This document shows, piece by piece, positions 1 through 15,000 of a stretch of 64,000 bases of DNA. Made by a program: the position numbers and the translations under genes. A model generated the notes under the pieces. The model saw nothing but the letters and a program-made list of their open reading frames with translations. It had not been told where the DNA came from and made no database searches. The stretch's first letter is position 1. Each line of letters begins with the position of its first letter. Source of the stretch: Membranipora membranacea. Lineage: Eukaryota > Bryozoa > Gymnolaemata > Cheilostomatida > Membraniporidae. The stretch lies in the NCBI GenBank assembly GCA_914767715.1, contig OU612072.1, forward strand, positions 14,260,001-14,324,000, in the 5' to 3' direction.

Positions 1-1
1 C

Positions 2-3000
2 AGCAATGAGGATAAACTTGCCACACACAGACTTAAGGCTGATGAGTCTTACCTGATTGGCCAAGGTCTCCCTCCAGTGGCAGCATATCTCAATATACCT
101 GAGATTGTCAAAGTGGCGAAGGTCTGTATTTGTTTTGTTCATTATGATGTCACAAAGGTTTAGCTATATCTCTGCAACTGTGCATTTCAGGTTGTTCAAT
201 GCTGGAACCAACAATCCAACGCTCATAATCCTCCTGGGCTTCATGCCTATGACGATCGTTTGCAGAAGTTATAAGGTTGTCTCCCCTTTGTTCTAATCAA
301 ACTGGAAAATACCTAGAAATTTCCAAATACGTTATGTTAAAGTTTAGGCGTTGAAGGTCTTAGTGCACTGTCTTCTCCAAGCCATAGAACTAGCTCAACT
401 CTACATGAAAACTTCAACGCAGCCCATGAAATTGGTAAGGTTGCAGAGTACCCTTTGTCTTAACCAAATTTTCATTCTCACAGGAGAACAATGTTGATGC
501 TATACATCCAGGATATGGATTTATGTCAGAGAATGCAGACTTTGCTCAGGCTGTCACTGATGCAGGAATAAAATTCATCGGACCCAAACCTGAGACAATC
601 AGGAGGATGGGTGATAAGGTGGTCGCCAGAGAAACAGCCATAGCTGCAGGTTAGTGAATGGGCAAGTTAGGGAATGGGCAAGTTAGGGAATGGGCGAGTT
701 AGTGAGTGGGCAAGGTAGTGAGAAGGCAAGTGAGCTAGTGAGTGAGTTAGCGGGTGGGCTAGTGAGTGAGTTAGCGGGTGGGCGAGTAAGAGGGTGGGCG
801 AGTCAGAGAGATGGAAGTGAGTCTTTGCAACAATGAATGGCAAATTTCACTAATCCCAAACTTCCAAATTGAGACAAAACATTGATCGTGTGTCAAATTT
901 AGCGATTGGAAGAATTTCTGTCATTTTTGCTGAGTCGCTGAGGTGTGGGAGTCATACAAAAAATGTGGAAAAGGTGAAACATATTATTAATTTCTATATT
1001 GTGGCTTTTCCATCAAAAATTGACCACACCTTATTAATATAAAAACCACTTCAGTCTCGCTCGAACTGGTTGCAAACTTGCCATCATTGATATCTCCAGA
1101 AGTTTTTGCCCTTGTATCTTCAAACAGACCATCCAAAAACCAGAAACTCCAGGAATAGAAGCTTTCTGGTGCATCCGCAAAAAATCTGTCGCATTTGAAT
1201 GATATATTATGCAAGGAGTGTCAAATTTAGCGACTGTATTATCTTTGATTTAAAGTACAAAGATGATCAATGTCATACCATGGTTTAAATGCGTGCAAAA
1301 GTGCTCTTTAATGATGCATTCACATGATTTTTGTACATGATTTTAGTACAGCGTTATCGCAATCGGTCTAGGCGTGATATCGTTTTTTTTATTAGGATGT
1401 GAAGAAGCCTGTTTTACCTAGCTTAAAGAAGAGGCTAAGTCTGATTTTAAAAGGACATCACGAAACCCGATCTACTCTCAACCATCCATCGTAGAGCTAG
1501 TGCCAGTCATCATTTCTCATATTTCCAAACTAGTCTCTAGTAATCTTTAATTAGATTAAAAATTAGAAAATTAGAATTAGAATTAGAATCAATTAGAAAA
1601 GGTCGACAAAAACTGTATCAGAGCATTGATAGCATTCACCGTAGTGTAGAATGCAGAAAAAACTGTACACAGCAAAAACCTACAGGGCTAGAAAAAAAGA
1701 GTAGCTGCCAGCGGCAGGCAAGAGTATAGGTTATCAAAGCCACTTGCGCATAAGGGGGCCTGTTAAATGAGGGCGTTCAAATAAAACCTAGTGTATATAT
1801 AGAGGCAGTCAGATTGTTCTAATATTTTTTACCAGAAGAAGTCTTTCTTGCTATTTGCAGGAGTTGAGGTGGTACCAGGCAGCGATGGCCCTCTCAAATC
1901 GTGGGAGGAAGCTCTGCATTTTTGCGAGACGTACGGATACCCAGCCATACTGAAGGCTGCATATGGTGGTGGTGGCCGAGGCATGAGAATGATCAATAAC
2001 AAAGAGGCAAGTCCTTCAGTTCAATTTTGCTAAGATAATGGGCAGCATCATAGCTAAAAGAAACTTAGATATCTATCAATTTAGGAGCATCATGGCAACA
2101 TCATTCCCACAATGCAACTGTTATCCTGAATTCCAAGGAAAACCATTTCTAACTCGAATATATAGCCGTTGTCCTGATCCTCTTCTAAACCAGAATATTG
2201 CATTGTGGGTAACACGAATTTGTCCTAATGAAAGCTCAAAATCTATTTACATTCCTCTCATTGTAAATAATTACAGTAAGAAAACTACGCATGGTTCTCT
2301 TTTCTCAAATCCTATATCCCTACACCGGCAGTCCCCGGGACTTAAACCTGTCTTACGATAAGGTTTTGAAAATTTGGTCGTGTTTTTGCTATTAGCTGAG
2401 TTACAAAAATCATGAATATTTTGCAGGTTTTCTAATAATATATTTTATATAATCTGCTTTTTGAGAATTGCAGGGTAACCATCATGATAGGCGTCATATA
2501 GTCTGAGCCCTCCCAGACTCTTGCTCCGGCCGGGGCAAATGTACTATATGATATGTTATACTGCAAGGAAGATGTAAAAATAAACAAAAAAAATTCATTC
2601 TCTGTTGTACAGGAGTTAAAGGAGCAGTATGAGAGAGCCTATTCTGAAGCCCTGGCAGCGTTTGGTAATGGTTCTGTCTTCATAGAGAAGTATGTTCTCA
2701 AACCTCGCCATATAGAAGTTCAAGTTCTGGGTAAGTGGTAACCTCAGTATATCCTAAAGCGCAAAATTATCATTCAAAATTAAATTGACCCATAATTGTG
2801 ATTATTTTTTAATGAGTTCAAGATTTCTCCATATGCTCAAGAAAGTATTGCGATCATAAGCACATATATTGTCAATTGTGTGCTTTTATATGCTAATCAT
2901 AAGCATAATAAATCTCGAACCATTGAACAAGTAAAAATATTATGCTCTGGAATCAAACCTTTCCGTGTTCTCCATTGGCTTAATTTTTGTGTTTCTAGTA

Positions 3001-6000
3001 CAGCTCTCTTTTCTCACAACATTCTGTCATCTACAAACCTGCTCTTCTTTAAAACCGCTTCAGACAAAGGATTGAATAACATGCCTACTGGAGTAACCTC
3101 CCCTTGTTGGTGAAGTTTTTCCTCTTGATCTATATAAACATATCAAAGACCCCAATTGCTCTATCCATAAACACATAAAAACTATTTATAATTACACTTA
3201 TTTTTATATTTAATTTCATATTTATTTTTATTTTTTTTTATATATATTTATTTTTAATTTTATATTTCCTTTATATTTTTATGTTTATGGTTCTGTCTCA
3301 CAGGTGATAAGACTGGGGCTGTGACACATCTGTATGAGAGAGATTGTTCTGTACAGAGACGTTATCAGAAGGTAGTGGAGATCGCTCCGGCAGCTTACCT
3401 CGACCCTGAGGTCAGGGAGAAAGTCCTGGAGGATGCCGTCAAGCTCAGCAAGTTTGTCGATTATCAGGTTAGTGTGAAACAGTGGTGGATTGTAATGTAT
3501 AGCCCCCCTCCCTCCTACCTGAAGATTGCTACTCTGCGCAGGTGTGAACTGTTGAGTGATTCATTTTCCTCTGCGGCATATGACTTGAATTTATTCATTT
3601 ACTCTTAGTTTTAAATTTGGGAAACAATAGACCCCTACGATGGGGATCATAGATGTTGTCCTAATAATCTTATGTCTGAGCTTAAGTGATATTAGAATGT
3701 GTTGATTTGGCTGAACGGATTAATATTCCTTTTCTGTCCCGAACTATTAAAGCCCTAATTAAGTAGAGCCCTGCATAATAAAAAAATATATAGTGCAAAA
3801 ATCTTGACTATTTCTCATTAATTTAAGACCTTTCTTACAATTCCTTGTTGTACCATATTTACAGAATGCAGGAACGGTGGAGTTTTTGGTAGATAGTAGT
3901 AACCATCCCTGGTTTATGGAGGTAAACGCCAGACTACAAGTGGAGCACACAGTCACAGAGGAGATCACAGGGTGAATATTCAATAATATCATATCAGCAA
4001 CTCCAGAGAAGTAGAAATTAGCCAAGTTTGGATAGCTAGTTTAGAAGTGACCAATGCTAGCGAGTAAATTGAAGAGGTTGAATAAATGTTAGCTAGCTTT
4101 AATTTTAGCTATTTATAGCCTGTGTAAACTTTTCTTGAATACGGTACTCCCCTAGGCTATTCATCATGGCTGTCAGGGTGCTCAGATGGTATATCATCAA
4201 TAATTTCGCAATGCCGCAACTGGTTTTCATTCATTCTCTACCATCTTTTTTAAACTGCATGTTGCATGTACCAAACTGCGGTACATGATGGGGTTCGCAG
4301 TAGAAAAGGGTCTACATTTGGTTGGTCAGTTTGTCATTGAGGATTATCCGGACCCCGGGAGTAATTTGCCAATATTCTCTGACAGTAGCCTTGTCAAAGG
4401 GCCACGTGACAAGGCTATTCTGACACCAAAATGAAGTTCTTGATGTTGCAAATAAAGACCATATGAAAGTTGAGGCACCTTATAAACCTTCAGGTTTCAA
4501 TCCTAACACAGATTTAAAAAAAAAAGATTTCAAATTAGATATTTTGTTGTAGAGTTGATTTGGTGCAGAGTCAGATACGTATAGCTGAGGGGCACACTCT
4601 GGAGGAACTCGGTCTATCACAAGATAAGATTCACTGTATCGGAGCTGCTATACAGTGTAGAGTTACTACTGAAGATCCAGCTAAAGATTTCCAGCCTGAC
4701 AGCGGCAGAATCGAGGTGGGTTTTTCAGGGTTGGAAAACCCCAGGCAATAATAATCATGTCCAGTAATGTTCAGCCTGAGTATCCTTTTCAGTTTCTTCT
4801 TGCAAATTGAAGCAATCCCAGATGATTACGTTATGTGAATACCATAGACATGCCTGACTAGACTGTTTGGAGATAAAATAGTCAATAATTATAATATCAT
4901 TGTCAGGTGTTCCGTAATGGAGAAGGCATGGGTATACGTATAGATGCAGCTAACGCGTACGCCGGAGCTCATATCACCCCGTACTATGACTCACTGCTCG
5001 CTAAAGTCATCTCCCATTCGGATACACACAACGGAGCTATTAATAAGATGATCAGGGCCCTTATGGAGTTCAGGATTAGAGGTGTCAAGGTAAAATCCCC
5101 ATATTTGATATAATATTGAAGGTCTCAGGCTAAATTAGAGCTAATTAATGAGCGGTGAGACATTTTAAATAGCCTATAGACACTATTAGCTTTACTGGAA
5201 AGAAAATTCTTCTCAACTTTTTCAACCGCTCAAGTTGTCCTCTCTTTATCACCCTTAAACATACAGGTGTGGATCATAGACCCACTAATAATTAGTAGGT
5301 CTATGGTGTGGATGAAGTTTCATTGCATGGTCTAACAGAAGTTGGGTGAAATCTTTGCAAATATATTTTTTGCAATAAAACGATTGGCCAATCCATGAAA
5401 TTATATCCAAAAACTTCATAGCCACATTTTGACAGAAATAGAATTACATCCTGTAACTTTCCTAAATGTGGACAGGAATTGGCTCAAAGCCAGGATCCTG
5501 TAAGCAACCTTTGCCCTAGCTCCCAGCATGACGTCACTGCATGTAAGGTGGGCTGGTGACTGAATTGTTGTGTAACGTTCAGTTAATAACGCTTTCCTGT
5601 AGACGTAAGACAAATAGACTGATGTTTTATCTAAAATATCATGGCCTGTTCTCCTTATCTAAATCCCCTGCGTTCATAAAGTGGTTGAACTTTGATTAAA
5701 CTTTAATATTAATATACATACACTCCAGTCCCTTATCTTCTTCATGTTGTTAACCCAAGCTTGCCATTGTTGTCGGGCCAACTGTCTTTTGGACTTTGAA
5801 CTCTAACATAAAAACTTGAAGCGACATTGTGGAAATTTTCGAGGTCCAATTTGGCAGAGGAACTATGAAATCCCATCGGTCCGATCAGTTGGCTATGAAA
5901 TTGGCTTACAGCCTTGACCAGCTCTTAAATATATTATCACAGAATAAGGATATACTTACTCTATTATCATTACTCATTGATGGCTACTAGTATTTAATAT

Positions 6001-9000
6001 ATTGGTTGACCTGTATTCTAAAAATAGACCGACCACCTTATGATTTGAATTTTCAATGGTGTTGAACCCCTACTTTATTTGAGGTTTAAGTTTGACAGCC
6101 GCTGGACTTTGGCCCTCTTGTGTTGTTATGAAAATATGCAGTAGATTATCAATTATGCAAAGATGACTCTTCTAACCTTGTATTGCTTCTCATTGATCAT
6201 ACCTGAAAAGGGAATTCACCATTTTGGGTTTTTCTTGGAGAATTTAAACCTACCTTGGTTCATGTCGCAGGGAACCATATAACTGAATCCTTCCATAGAG
6301 CAAATTTCAATTTACAATCGAGTGGCTAGGAGCAAATTAGGAATGCTGATGGATGTTGGCAGTACTTACCCCTCTAGTCAAACCAGTAGATCCGTTTTAT
6401 TGGAGCATCATGGTCATCCCAGTTGGACAGAAATCCCCATAGATATAGATATGACGGCTTAAGGTCCATTGCTGGTTGTAGGCTGTGGCAAGTACCATCT
6501 TGCCAAACTGCATAAATCAAAAAATTTAAACAACCCTTGCATACTGCAGCACATTTAATAAGTTGTGGTTTTATATATTTTATTGCAACAGACCAACATT
6601 CCGTTTTTGTTGAATGTGATGGACAACCCTGCGTTCAGTAAAGGCTATGTGGATACAGGCTTCATAGACGAACACCCGGAGCTACTGAAGTTCCAACCTG
6701 CTCAAAACAGAGCCCAGAAACTTGTCCACTATCTTGGTAAGTATATTGGTTTGGTTTTTAAATAAAAACGTAAATACATAAATACATAAATACATAAATA
6801 CATAAACATATCAATACATAGATACAGATTAATATTAATCTATCTAAGTATATGAGTATTTATATTAATATAAATATTTTTTTCTCATTGAAATTAATTG
6901 ACTCGTATTCGATATATTTGTTGAATTCAAGCACTTATACATCTATGACTTGCAGCCTTACCTGTACAGGTTAACATACGCTCCCAGGAGTTGTCTGCTC
7001 TTATGTTGGTCAAAGACAACTCCTAACTAGGCTAACAAAGCTTTCTGTTATTTTGTTAGCATCATTTCATTTGGTCCATTTATAATTTATCAATCATTTG
7101 TTTGTAGGCCACGTTATGGTGAATGGACCAGCCACTCCACTAGCAACAATCCTCAAACCAGCACACATCACTCCAACTGTTCCTCAGACTCCACTCGGTA
7201 GGTTAACTGTCACTAATTATTTATTAAGTTTTACTTGTGTCTCTTACAATTGATTGTTTCCGTGGGTTATATTTTTGTAATGTTTTCACCTCAGTTGGAT
7301 AGTGAGCAGTACCTGCATCTTAGGCTGTGACTGTAGCCGTAGGTGGTCACTGATCAAGCTACCCTACAGGGGGTAATATTCACAGATTTTAATTGAGCTC
7401 ATGGTTTACAAAAGCCGAAAATGTTTATTTTTGAAAGTACAATCTGTCTGGCTTTGGCTCTCTCTTTTCACCCAGCCAATCAGATAAGAGCCAACACATT
7501 TTCTCTATGTAGTATTGCACTAGTGATTCTTTTGGCACAGGTGATTCTCAATATCTTGGTGAGTACCCGTTTGAAGCGTAAAGGAATATGAAATTCCTTC
7601 TGCAGCCTCTCTTTCTAGGGATCTTAACTGATTGCTGTCGATTTTGGTCTATTCAGAGCTGGGAAAATTTTGCTTTGGAGTCAATGAAAGCTGTAAATTT
7701 TGTCTGAGTCAAGTCACTGCTATTTTTTTATTGAATTGAGTCAAGTTGCAGCGTCATTATAAGTCATGAAGATATGAAGACTCAAGTTGTGACTTGACAT
7801 GACTCAAAGGTGACTAAATCCCAGCTCTGGTTTTATCTCCTTCTTGCATCGATGCATGGACCCCATACTATCTTCATAGCAGATCGGATTGTTATGAAAG
7901 TGGGCTGTTTTTAAACCAGCCCCCAACTATCAATGAGACAAATGTTTTTCCAGGCAAGATTTTATTTCCTGCGAAGCTGTTTGTTGATCTGGTGCCAGGC
8001 AAATTCATATCTACCATCTTCAGTAACCAGCAGATACAGTCCTCTATGGACAAGATTAGCCTTGTCATATGGCTACTTTTGTTTTTGGAAACAAATAGCA
8101 GCGTGACGAGGCTAGGAAAAGATAGGAATGATTTTCGTAATCAAGTTTCTTCATCCCAAGTTCGATTCTATCGCTCAATAATTTAATCATGGGACCATCA
8201 CACATAACTATCACCAATCTAACTTTATCTATCTGTAGTCATAATAGCCAGGGTTCCCAGTCTACTACTAAATAAGGAAGCTGGAAATAATTAATCCATG
8301 ATGGATCAATTATTTCAAGCTGCCCTATATGAAATTATCTTCTCATATAAGGACTCCCAGGATACATTCCAAACCTACATGTTGCATGTATAGCTCTGAT
8401 TGATACAGCATGGATTAATTCATGTAGCTTGAGTTGCCGCAGAAGGAATCGTGTGTGAGAACCCTGAGTTAATTTTCCGCAATAGGGCAGGTATTAGCCT
8501 GTCTTGACAAGCCCTTCCCCCATCACCAACAAAGCTTATCAAGACAGGCTAGGCAGGTATATGTGAGGTCCTTAGACTAAAGATTATTATTGCATAAGAT
8601 TAAGTGCTCAAACTGTGTTAGGATAGCTGGTAGTGGCATTTCATTATCAACCTCTTTCCCCACTCACAGGAAAGTGGTTGATAAAGAAATGACACTACCA
8701 GCTATCCCGACACAGTTTGAGCACTTAAACTAGTAATACACATGATAATAGTGTAATCTCAATGCCAAGTTGTAAATAAACCTAGAACAGAAAACCAGTA
8801 TGATTGACCACTCTCCCATCACTAAGGATATCTAACACAATCTCATCTACTGAACTTTACCCTTTACAGGACCACCTCCTCCAGGACTGAGAGATCTTCT
8901 GCAGAGAGAAGGACCAAACGGTCTGGTCAAAGCTATCAACGCACAGAAAGGTCTGCTCCTCACTGACACCACCTTCAGAGACGCTCACCAGTCGCTCTTA

Positions 9001-12000
9001 GCTACTAGAGTGAGAACTTATGACCTGAAGAAGATATCACCATTCGTCGCGCACAACTTTACTGATCTCTTCTCTGTCGAGATGTGGGGAGGTATGTAGA
9101 GATAACTTTTAATACCCATAATGCAATGTTCTGGAATTCCCAGTGTGATCAGGCAATACCATAAACATATGAAATATTTATATGTTTATGGGTGATACTT
9201 TCATCGTATTATTCAATAGTCATGACCAGGGAATTACGGGGATTTTGGTCTAATTCCAATATTTTGGATGCCTGCTGCGTCAAAAATGTCCAGCTAATTG
9301 TTTCTTCTGTATTTTTTTATAGAATTTTAATTTCCTCTATTTCTTAGGCTTTGGCATTTGCGAATAAAAACAAATCACTGCTTGTTTAAATCATGACTTT
9401 GTCAACCATGATGAATTTTTGTCCAATGTAATACGGATTGGTATTGTAAACTTTTAGGATCATATCATTCGAATGTGAGATGTGTGTGATCTAAATAGAT
9501 ATTTCCAGGTGAAAGCGGTCTAGTAACTTTGAAGATTTATGTTTACAGGTGCTACATTTGATGTGGCTATGAGGTTCTTATATGAATGTCCATGGGAGAG
9601 ATTGAGAACACTGAGAGAGGAAATACCAAATATTCCATTCCAGATGTTACTACGAGGTGCTAACGCTGTCGGTTATACATCGTATCCTGATAACGTCGTG
9701 CACAGGTAACAACCAGGTCAAGTTTGAGTCAATTTGCGTTCATTTGGGGTCACTCACCAGTGCATGAGAGCGACCTGAAATGTCAACAACCGGGAATATG
9801 TGGCGTTTTTATGTTGCGATCGAGCGGTCGTTTTGGGACCTTAAATGCGAATGATTGATGCTTCATTATAGTACAAAGAGAAACCAAAAAGGCTACAAAC
9901 AAAAGCAAATCCAAAGTTATATATTGCAAGAGTTATTTGTGAAATAGACATGATTCAATACACCCATTGTCTAGCATGTTTTTATTAAATGATTGGTTGA
10001 TGTATACAGTTAATTATTTTTATGTTTGTTTTGCTTTCTTACCTTACTGATTATTTCCTTAGGTTCTGTGACCTTGCCGTTAAGAATGGCATGGATATAT
10101 TCCGAGTCTTTGACAGTCTTAACTATATGCCAAACATGATACTTGGCATTGAAGCTGTGGGCCAAGCAGGTATGTTGTTTTTTTATACTTCGTTCTACTT
10201 CACCTTTACCTACTAAAAACGGTCTGCCTATGTACTCAACAACAAAATTTCAATTCCATAGGTTTTCTTCTCTTTCCATACATGCTGATAACTCAAAACT
10301 ATCATGTGGTTGACCAGATTACTCTGGAGCAATAAAATACATATCATAATATTCATATATTGCTGCCAAAACCACAGCAGCAACCTTCTGTATAATGACA
10401 TTGTGCTACGACAGTGAATTACTAGACAGTATGTACCATTGGAGCAATATATATATAAACGTAATCAGCACTTTTCATTGGTCGGTTTTTTGAACAATTC
10501 ACATTATATTTGTTATACAGGTGGCGTTGTAGAGGCAGCTATATCCTATACTGGGGACATCGCCGACCCAAGTAAAACTAAATACACCCTACAGTATTAC
10601 TTAGACTTAGCTCAAGAGCTTGTGAGGGCAGGTGCTCATATCCTGTGTATCAAGGTAAGGTCAAGGTCAATTTCTAATTCAATTTTTGTACCCGAGACTG
10701 CGCTTCTTGCTTGCCCTCTATTCCTTCTAACGACTACTCTCATAGTCAAACAAGCCTTGCATATTGACATAGTAAAGCAAAGTTGATCGTAATTTTTGTT
10801 TGGAGCAATAACCCAGAAAGTCATGAGTTGTCTCCTCCAAAAGTTTCCTGTCCCAGCAAGCACTTGTGCATCCAGTTTAGTGTGGAGTCCATGAGAGATA
10901 GGGATTGCTATAGTAGGGCGATTTTAAAAGGGAGAATAATCCAATGTCTATTCTTGGAACTCCAAAACCATCTTTTAAGAGGTTGTTTAAGCTTGCCCTA
11001 GCTTTGTCATGCAGTCACTTTCTTGTTTAACATACAAAACAAAAAAAGTGGCCGCATGACAAAGCTAAAATTACCCCACTAATCCGAAATTATGATTTCT
11101 ATTTGGTCAAATGACGGTTTGAATGATATTGTTGACAAGAGTAGATACGTAATTTGCTTTTTCTGTCCCTTTTATTAGGACATGGCAGGCCTTCTCAAAC
11201 CAGAAGCAGCTACCATTCTTATCGATGCACTGAAGCAGAGGTTCCCTGATGTCCCAGTCCATGTACACACACACGATACAGCCGGGGCTTCCGTCGCCTC
11301 CATGCTGAACGCTGCTAAAGCCGGTGCCGAAATAGTGGACTGCGCTGTGGATAGCATGTCTGGACTCACCTCACAGCCTAGTATGGGAGCTCTGGTAGCC
11401 TCTATACAGAATACTGACCTGCAGCCCAAGAATGGTAAGCTAAGTGTCCTAATCTTCCAAATAGAACTGTTCTATTATGCTCCTTAAAAGCAGAAAGCTT
11501 TCACCATATCAGACTAATTAGCTACCCAAATGTTACGTGTTTCCCCTACTGAGGTTTATGGGTACAATGACTTTTCTTTTTCCTGTACAGCCATGCTTGA
11601 CTTATCCTATCTCAAAAACTCTATCTGATCAATCTTAATACTAAGTTTTATTTTTATTTATTTATCCACTTTATTTTCTGATCAAGCATGTGCATATAAG
11701 TAATAAGGCCTCTGTATACAATATAAAGGAAAAATATCGTTTCACAGTCAAATTTATGGAAACAAAAATATTGTCTGGTCAGAATCATATTTAATACTAT
11801 AGCAGCTAAGTGTCCTAGTCTTACAATGGGAACAAATGAGATTATCTCAACTAATCCATCTCAAACACCTTGCTCAGGTTCCTTGCTATTTTGGTTTTTC
11901 AATTAGGTTTAAGTTTGTTCTAAATTCGTTGACTAAAAACAGAAAGATTGCCATCAAGGAGTGATGCTTCCAGCATCTCTTGATCTCAGAAATGTACAAT

Positions 12001-15000
12001 CAGATAGCGATTTTAGCCGTTTTTAGTTTAATATGTAACCTGTGTAATGGCCAAAGCATTTCTTCAATAGCATTATAAATGATTCATTAGCTTTACAAGT
12101 TGAAGATGGCACTTTATGCACCAGACCTCTTGTTTTTACTTAGAAACTCTCACGATATCTCAAATAATCTCAGTACAGTATCTAATAATAACTGAAATGA
12201 TTGTTTAGTTTTGTCGCGAAACTCAAACCAGGGAGAATGGTTCCCTGCCAAAACTTGGGTTTTTTCTTTTAAATACAATTTGGACGAGTTTTCAACACTA
12301 GCTATTCCACCTTATTGTCTGTACTTTAACTCTGTATAGGAATCTTTGGTCATATAGCCATATGTTTTCATTGTTATTCCAGGTCTGAAGTTGAACGATG
12401 TTTCCGCATATTCTGCTTATTGGGAACAGGCAAGAAATCTGTATGCTCCTTTTGAGACGACAGTCACTATGCGAAGCGGTAACTCTGATGTATACGTCAA
12501 TGAGATTCCAGGTGTGTTTCATTTTTCTCATAAGCACCAAACAGAAAGTATTTGATTCATAGTTTTTGCCTCCTTGACTTGACTTTAAATATTCATTTAA
12601 TCTTATAAAAAAATAACTGAAAGTATTTGACTCTAAGTCTTAACTTGACTTTTAATGTTCATTGATTTAGAAGAATGAGAATTTAAAATAAATGAGTTGT
12701 TATGATAACGATACACCTGAAATGCTCATTTCAAAAGTTGGAAATCAAATGATTAGGTTGTGGTAATCAAGTTAATCACTCTTTGCAGGCGGTCAATACA
12801 CCAACCTACAGTTCCAGTCCTACAGTCTTGGACTAGGTGATCAGTTTGAAAATGTCAAGGCTAAATATGCTGAAGCCAATCAGGTGCTTGGAGACATAGT
12901 CAAGGTAAAATAGTTGCCCTAGATCACTCTCCGCATGTGCGAACTGTTGAGGCATACGTTCGTCTCTGCAGCATAGGGCTTGAACTAATTCACCTAGTCT
13001 GAGTACCAAAATTGGGAAAACAATTGAAACCCATAATTTAGGATTATTTGGGCCTAAATGGAACACTGGTTTTGATATCTCATAACCTTGAACCCTGGGA
13101 GTTGCCTTTCTTGATGGAAGGCAGCGCCACCACCGCTGTGCTGCAGAGATAGACTATGTCACAAGGCTATCCTGCAGGCAGAGTGACCCTAGATGGGTGT
13201 TAATGAAACAAAATGGACATGGACGATCGGACATGCTACATGTGACACATGAAATAAGTCAATTTTGAGTGTGAATTATTCGAATTTTAATTTTGTTGTT
13301 GTCTATAATCGCAACTTCTTATCCTCTACATTCAAATGATGCCGTTACGTTAACATTTATGCTATAGTTGATATATCAGTTCAAAACCAAGATGGATGTC
13401 ATTTGAGTACTCTCACATGATTTTAGGTGACACCCTCCTCAAAGATTGTTGGAGATTTGGCTCAGTTTATGGTACAAAACAACCTGAGCAAACAGCAAGT
13501 TATCGATCAGGCTGCAGAGTTATCCTTCCCTAGTTCTGTGGTGGAGTTTATGCAGGGCTACATTGGTATTCCCTATGGGGGATTCCCACAACCACTCAGA
13601 GATCAGGTAAGAGTACTGTCCTAATTAAATTACTACAGAGGATACAAACCCTGTATACTTACATGAGACAAGTACACCTTTGTCAGACGTTTGCGTTTTG
13701 TTGAATTTTCCAATTCTAAGGAGAATAGGGATGGTATGCTGGGCATGCTTTGGGAATTCATCATCGGAAAATCTTGGATTCTGTACACTGGTCAATGTTT
13801 CATTTGACACGTTTTTTTATTATTTTGAGGCAAAATTATTGAATTATTCTCTATAATTTTCCAACAGTTAGCTCAGCTGTGATTCATGCTGATATAATAC
13901 AATTAATATTAAAATTAAAAGTTATTTTTGTTAACAGATACTGAAGGGAGCCGCCACAATAGAAGGTCGACCAGGAGAGTCACTAGAAGCTTTAGACTTT
14001 GACTCATTCAAGGAAGACTTGGAGGGGAAACACGAGACAAAGTTCAGTGAGGAAGATGTTATGAGTGCTGCTCTGTATCCTAAGGTATGTCAAGGTCAAA
14101 AGGTCACTTGATATGTCAAGGTCACAATATTCGCAGCACAATGTACTGTAATCTCAGCCCTGTGATGCATACAATTTAAATAACATATTACGACTGACTG
14201 AGTTAGGATGGCAAAGTGTGACCTAAAGTACCATATCATCAAGGGAGAATTCCAACAAACAATCATGCAGTTCTAGAGGGTCTCTGATATTGCGGAGGCT
14301 AGGAGACTGGTTGGTGGTAGCCTTGTCATGCCGCCACTCTTTTGGTTTACTCCCCAAATCAAAAAGGTAGCAGCGTGCCAGGGCTAGGATAGTGGTACTA
14401 GGCGCAGAGCTAACTTTGAATGATTCAAAGTAACTTGTATCATGAAGATTGCACTAAAGTGAAGGGATGTGTGACTTTTTGGACTTGTCAGTGTGACTTA
14501 ATATTTGCTCCTCAATCAAATGCCTGATTCTACCCTAGTGGAGTAATGTATGCGCAGTAGGAATACTCGTATTTTCACACATGCTTGAAATGGCAAACCT
14601 CTGGCTTGCCAGTTAAAATTCAACCTCAATGCAGTATATAAACTCTAAACCAAGAGAGCACAAGTTGGTGCTAGTTAACATTAAGTCACTTCTGAACAAG
14701 CTCAACTAAACAAAATCTACTTCTGTAGAATGTACGCATGGCAGTAGACTGGATACAACTAAAAATTTGAAAATCCCAACCAATGGCCGATCCAGACTCT
14801 TCAAACATGGCATTTGTTGGGTTTGGGACCTAGGGTTCAGGAGGTATCATGGTTTATGTCTAAATATCCCAAATGAATCCATGGCTAACAATGGCCAATG
14901 TTATCTCAAATCAAGTTATTTGCTGGTGAACTGACTTGATACATCATCATTGATAAGCTTCGTTCGCTGCTCAGAATATCTGATGCATAGCTCACTATGG

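Larger units (their letters stand above)
2..6736 (+). other. PC: PC biotin carboxylase (ATP-grasp) domain, exons 1-9
   Basis: This half carboxylates biotin with ATP and bicarbonate. Visible motifs in order: [15 protein letters not shown] (exon 2), the glycine-rich ATP-grasp loop [11 protein letters not shown] (exon 3), [13 protein letters not shown] (exon 4), [18 protein letters not shown] (exon 5), the catalytic and metal-binding stretch [15 protein letters not shown] (exon 6), [11 protein letters not shown] (exon 7) and [11 protein letters not shown] (exon 8). Exon 9 ends with the conserved [11 protein letters not shown] that leads out of the domain. All key residues of the family that I can place are present. 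Confidence 0.93.

Noticed and set aside
2011-2012. GT at 2011 as donor of PC exon 3
   Set aside because: It would add four bases and shift the frame before the conserved ELKEQY start of the next exon.
2038-2361. 107-codon frame within a PC intron
   Set aside because: Lies wholly inside the GC-AG intron and has no similarity to PC or any family I know.
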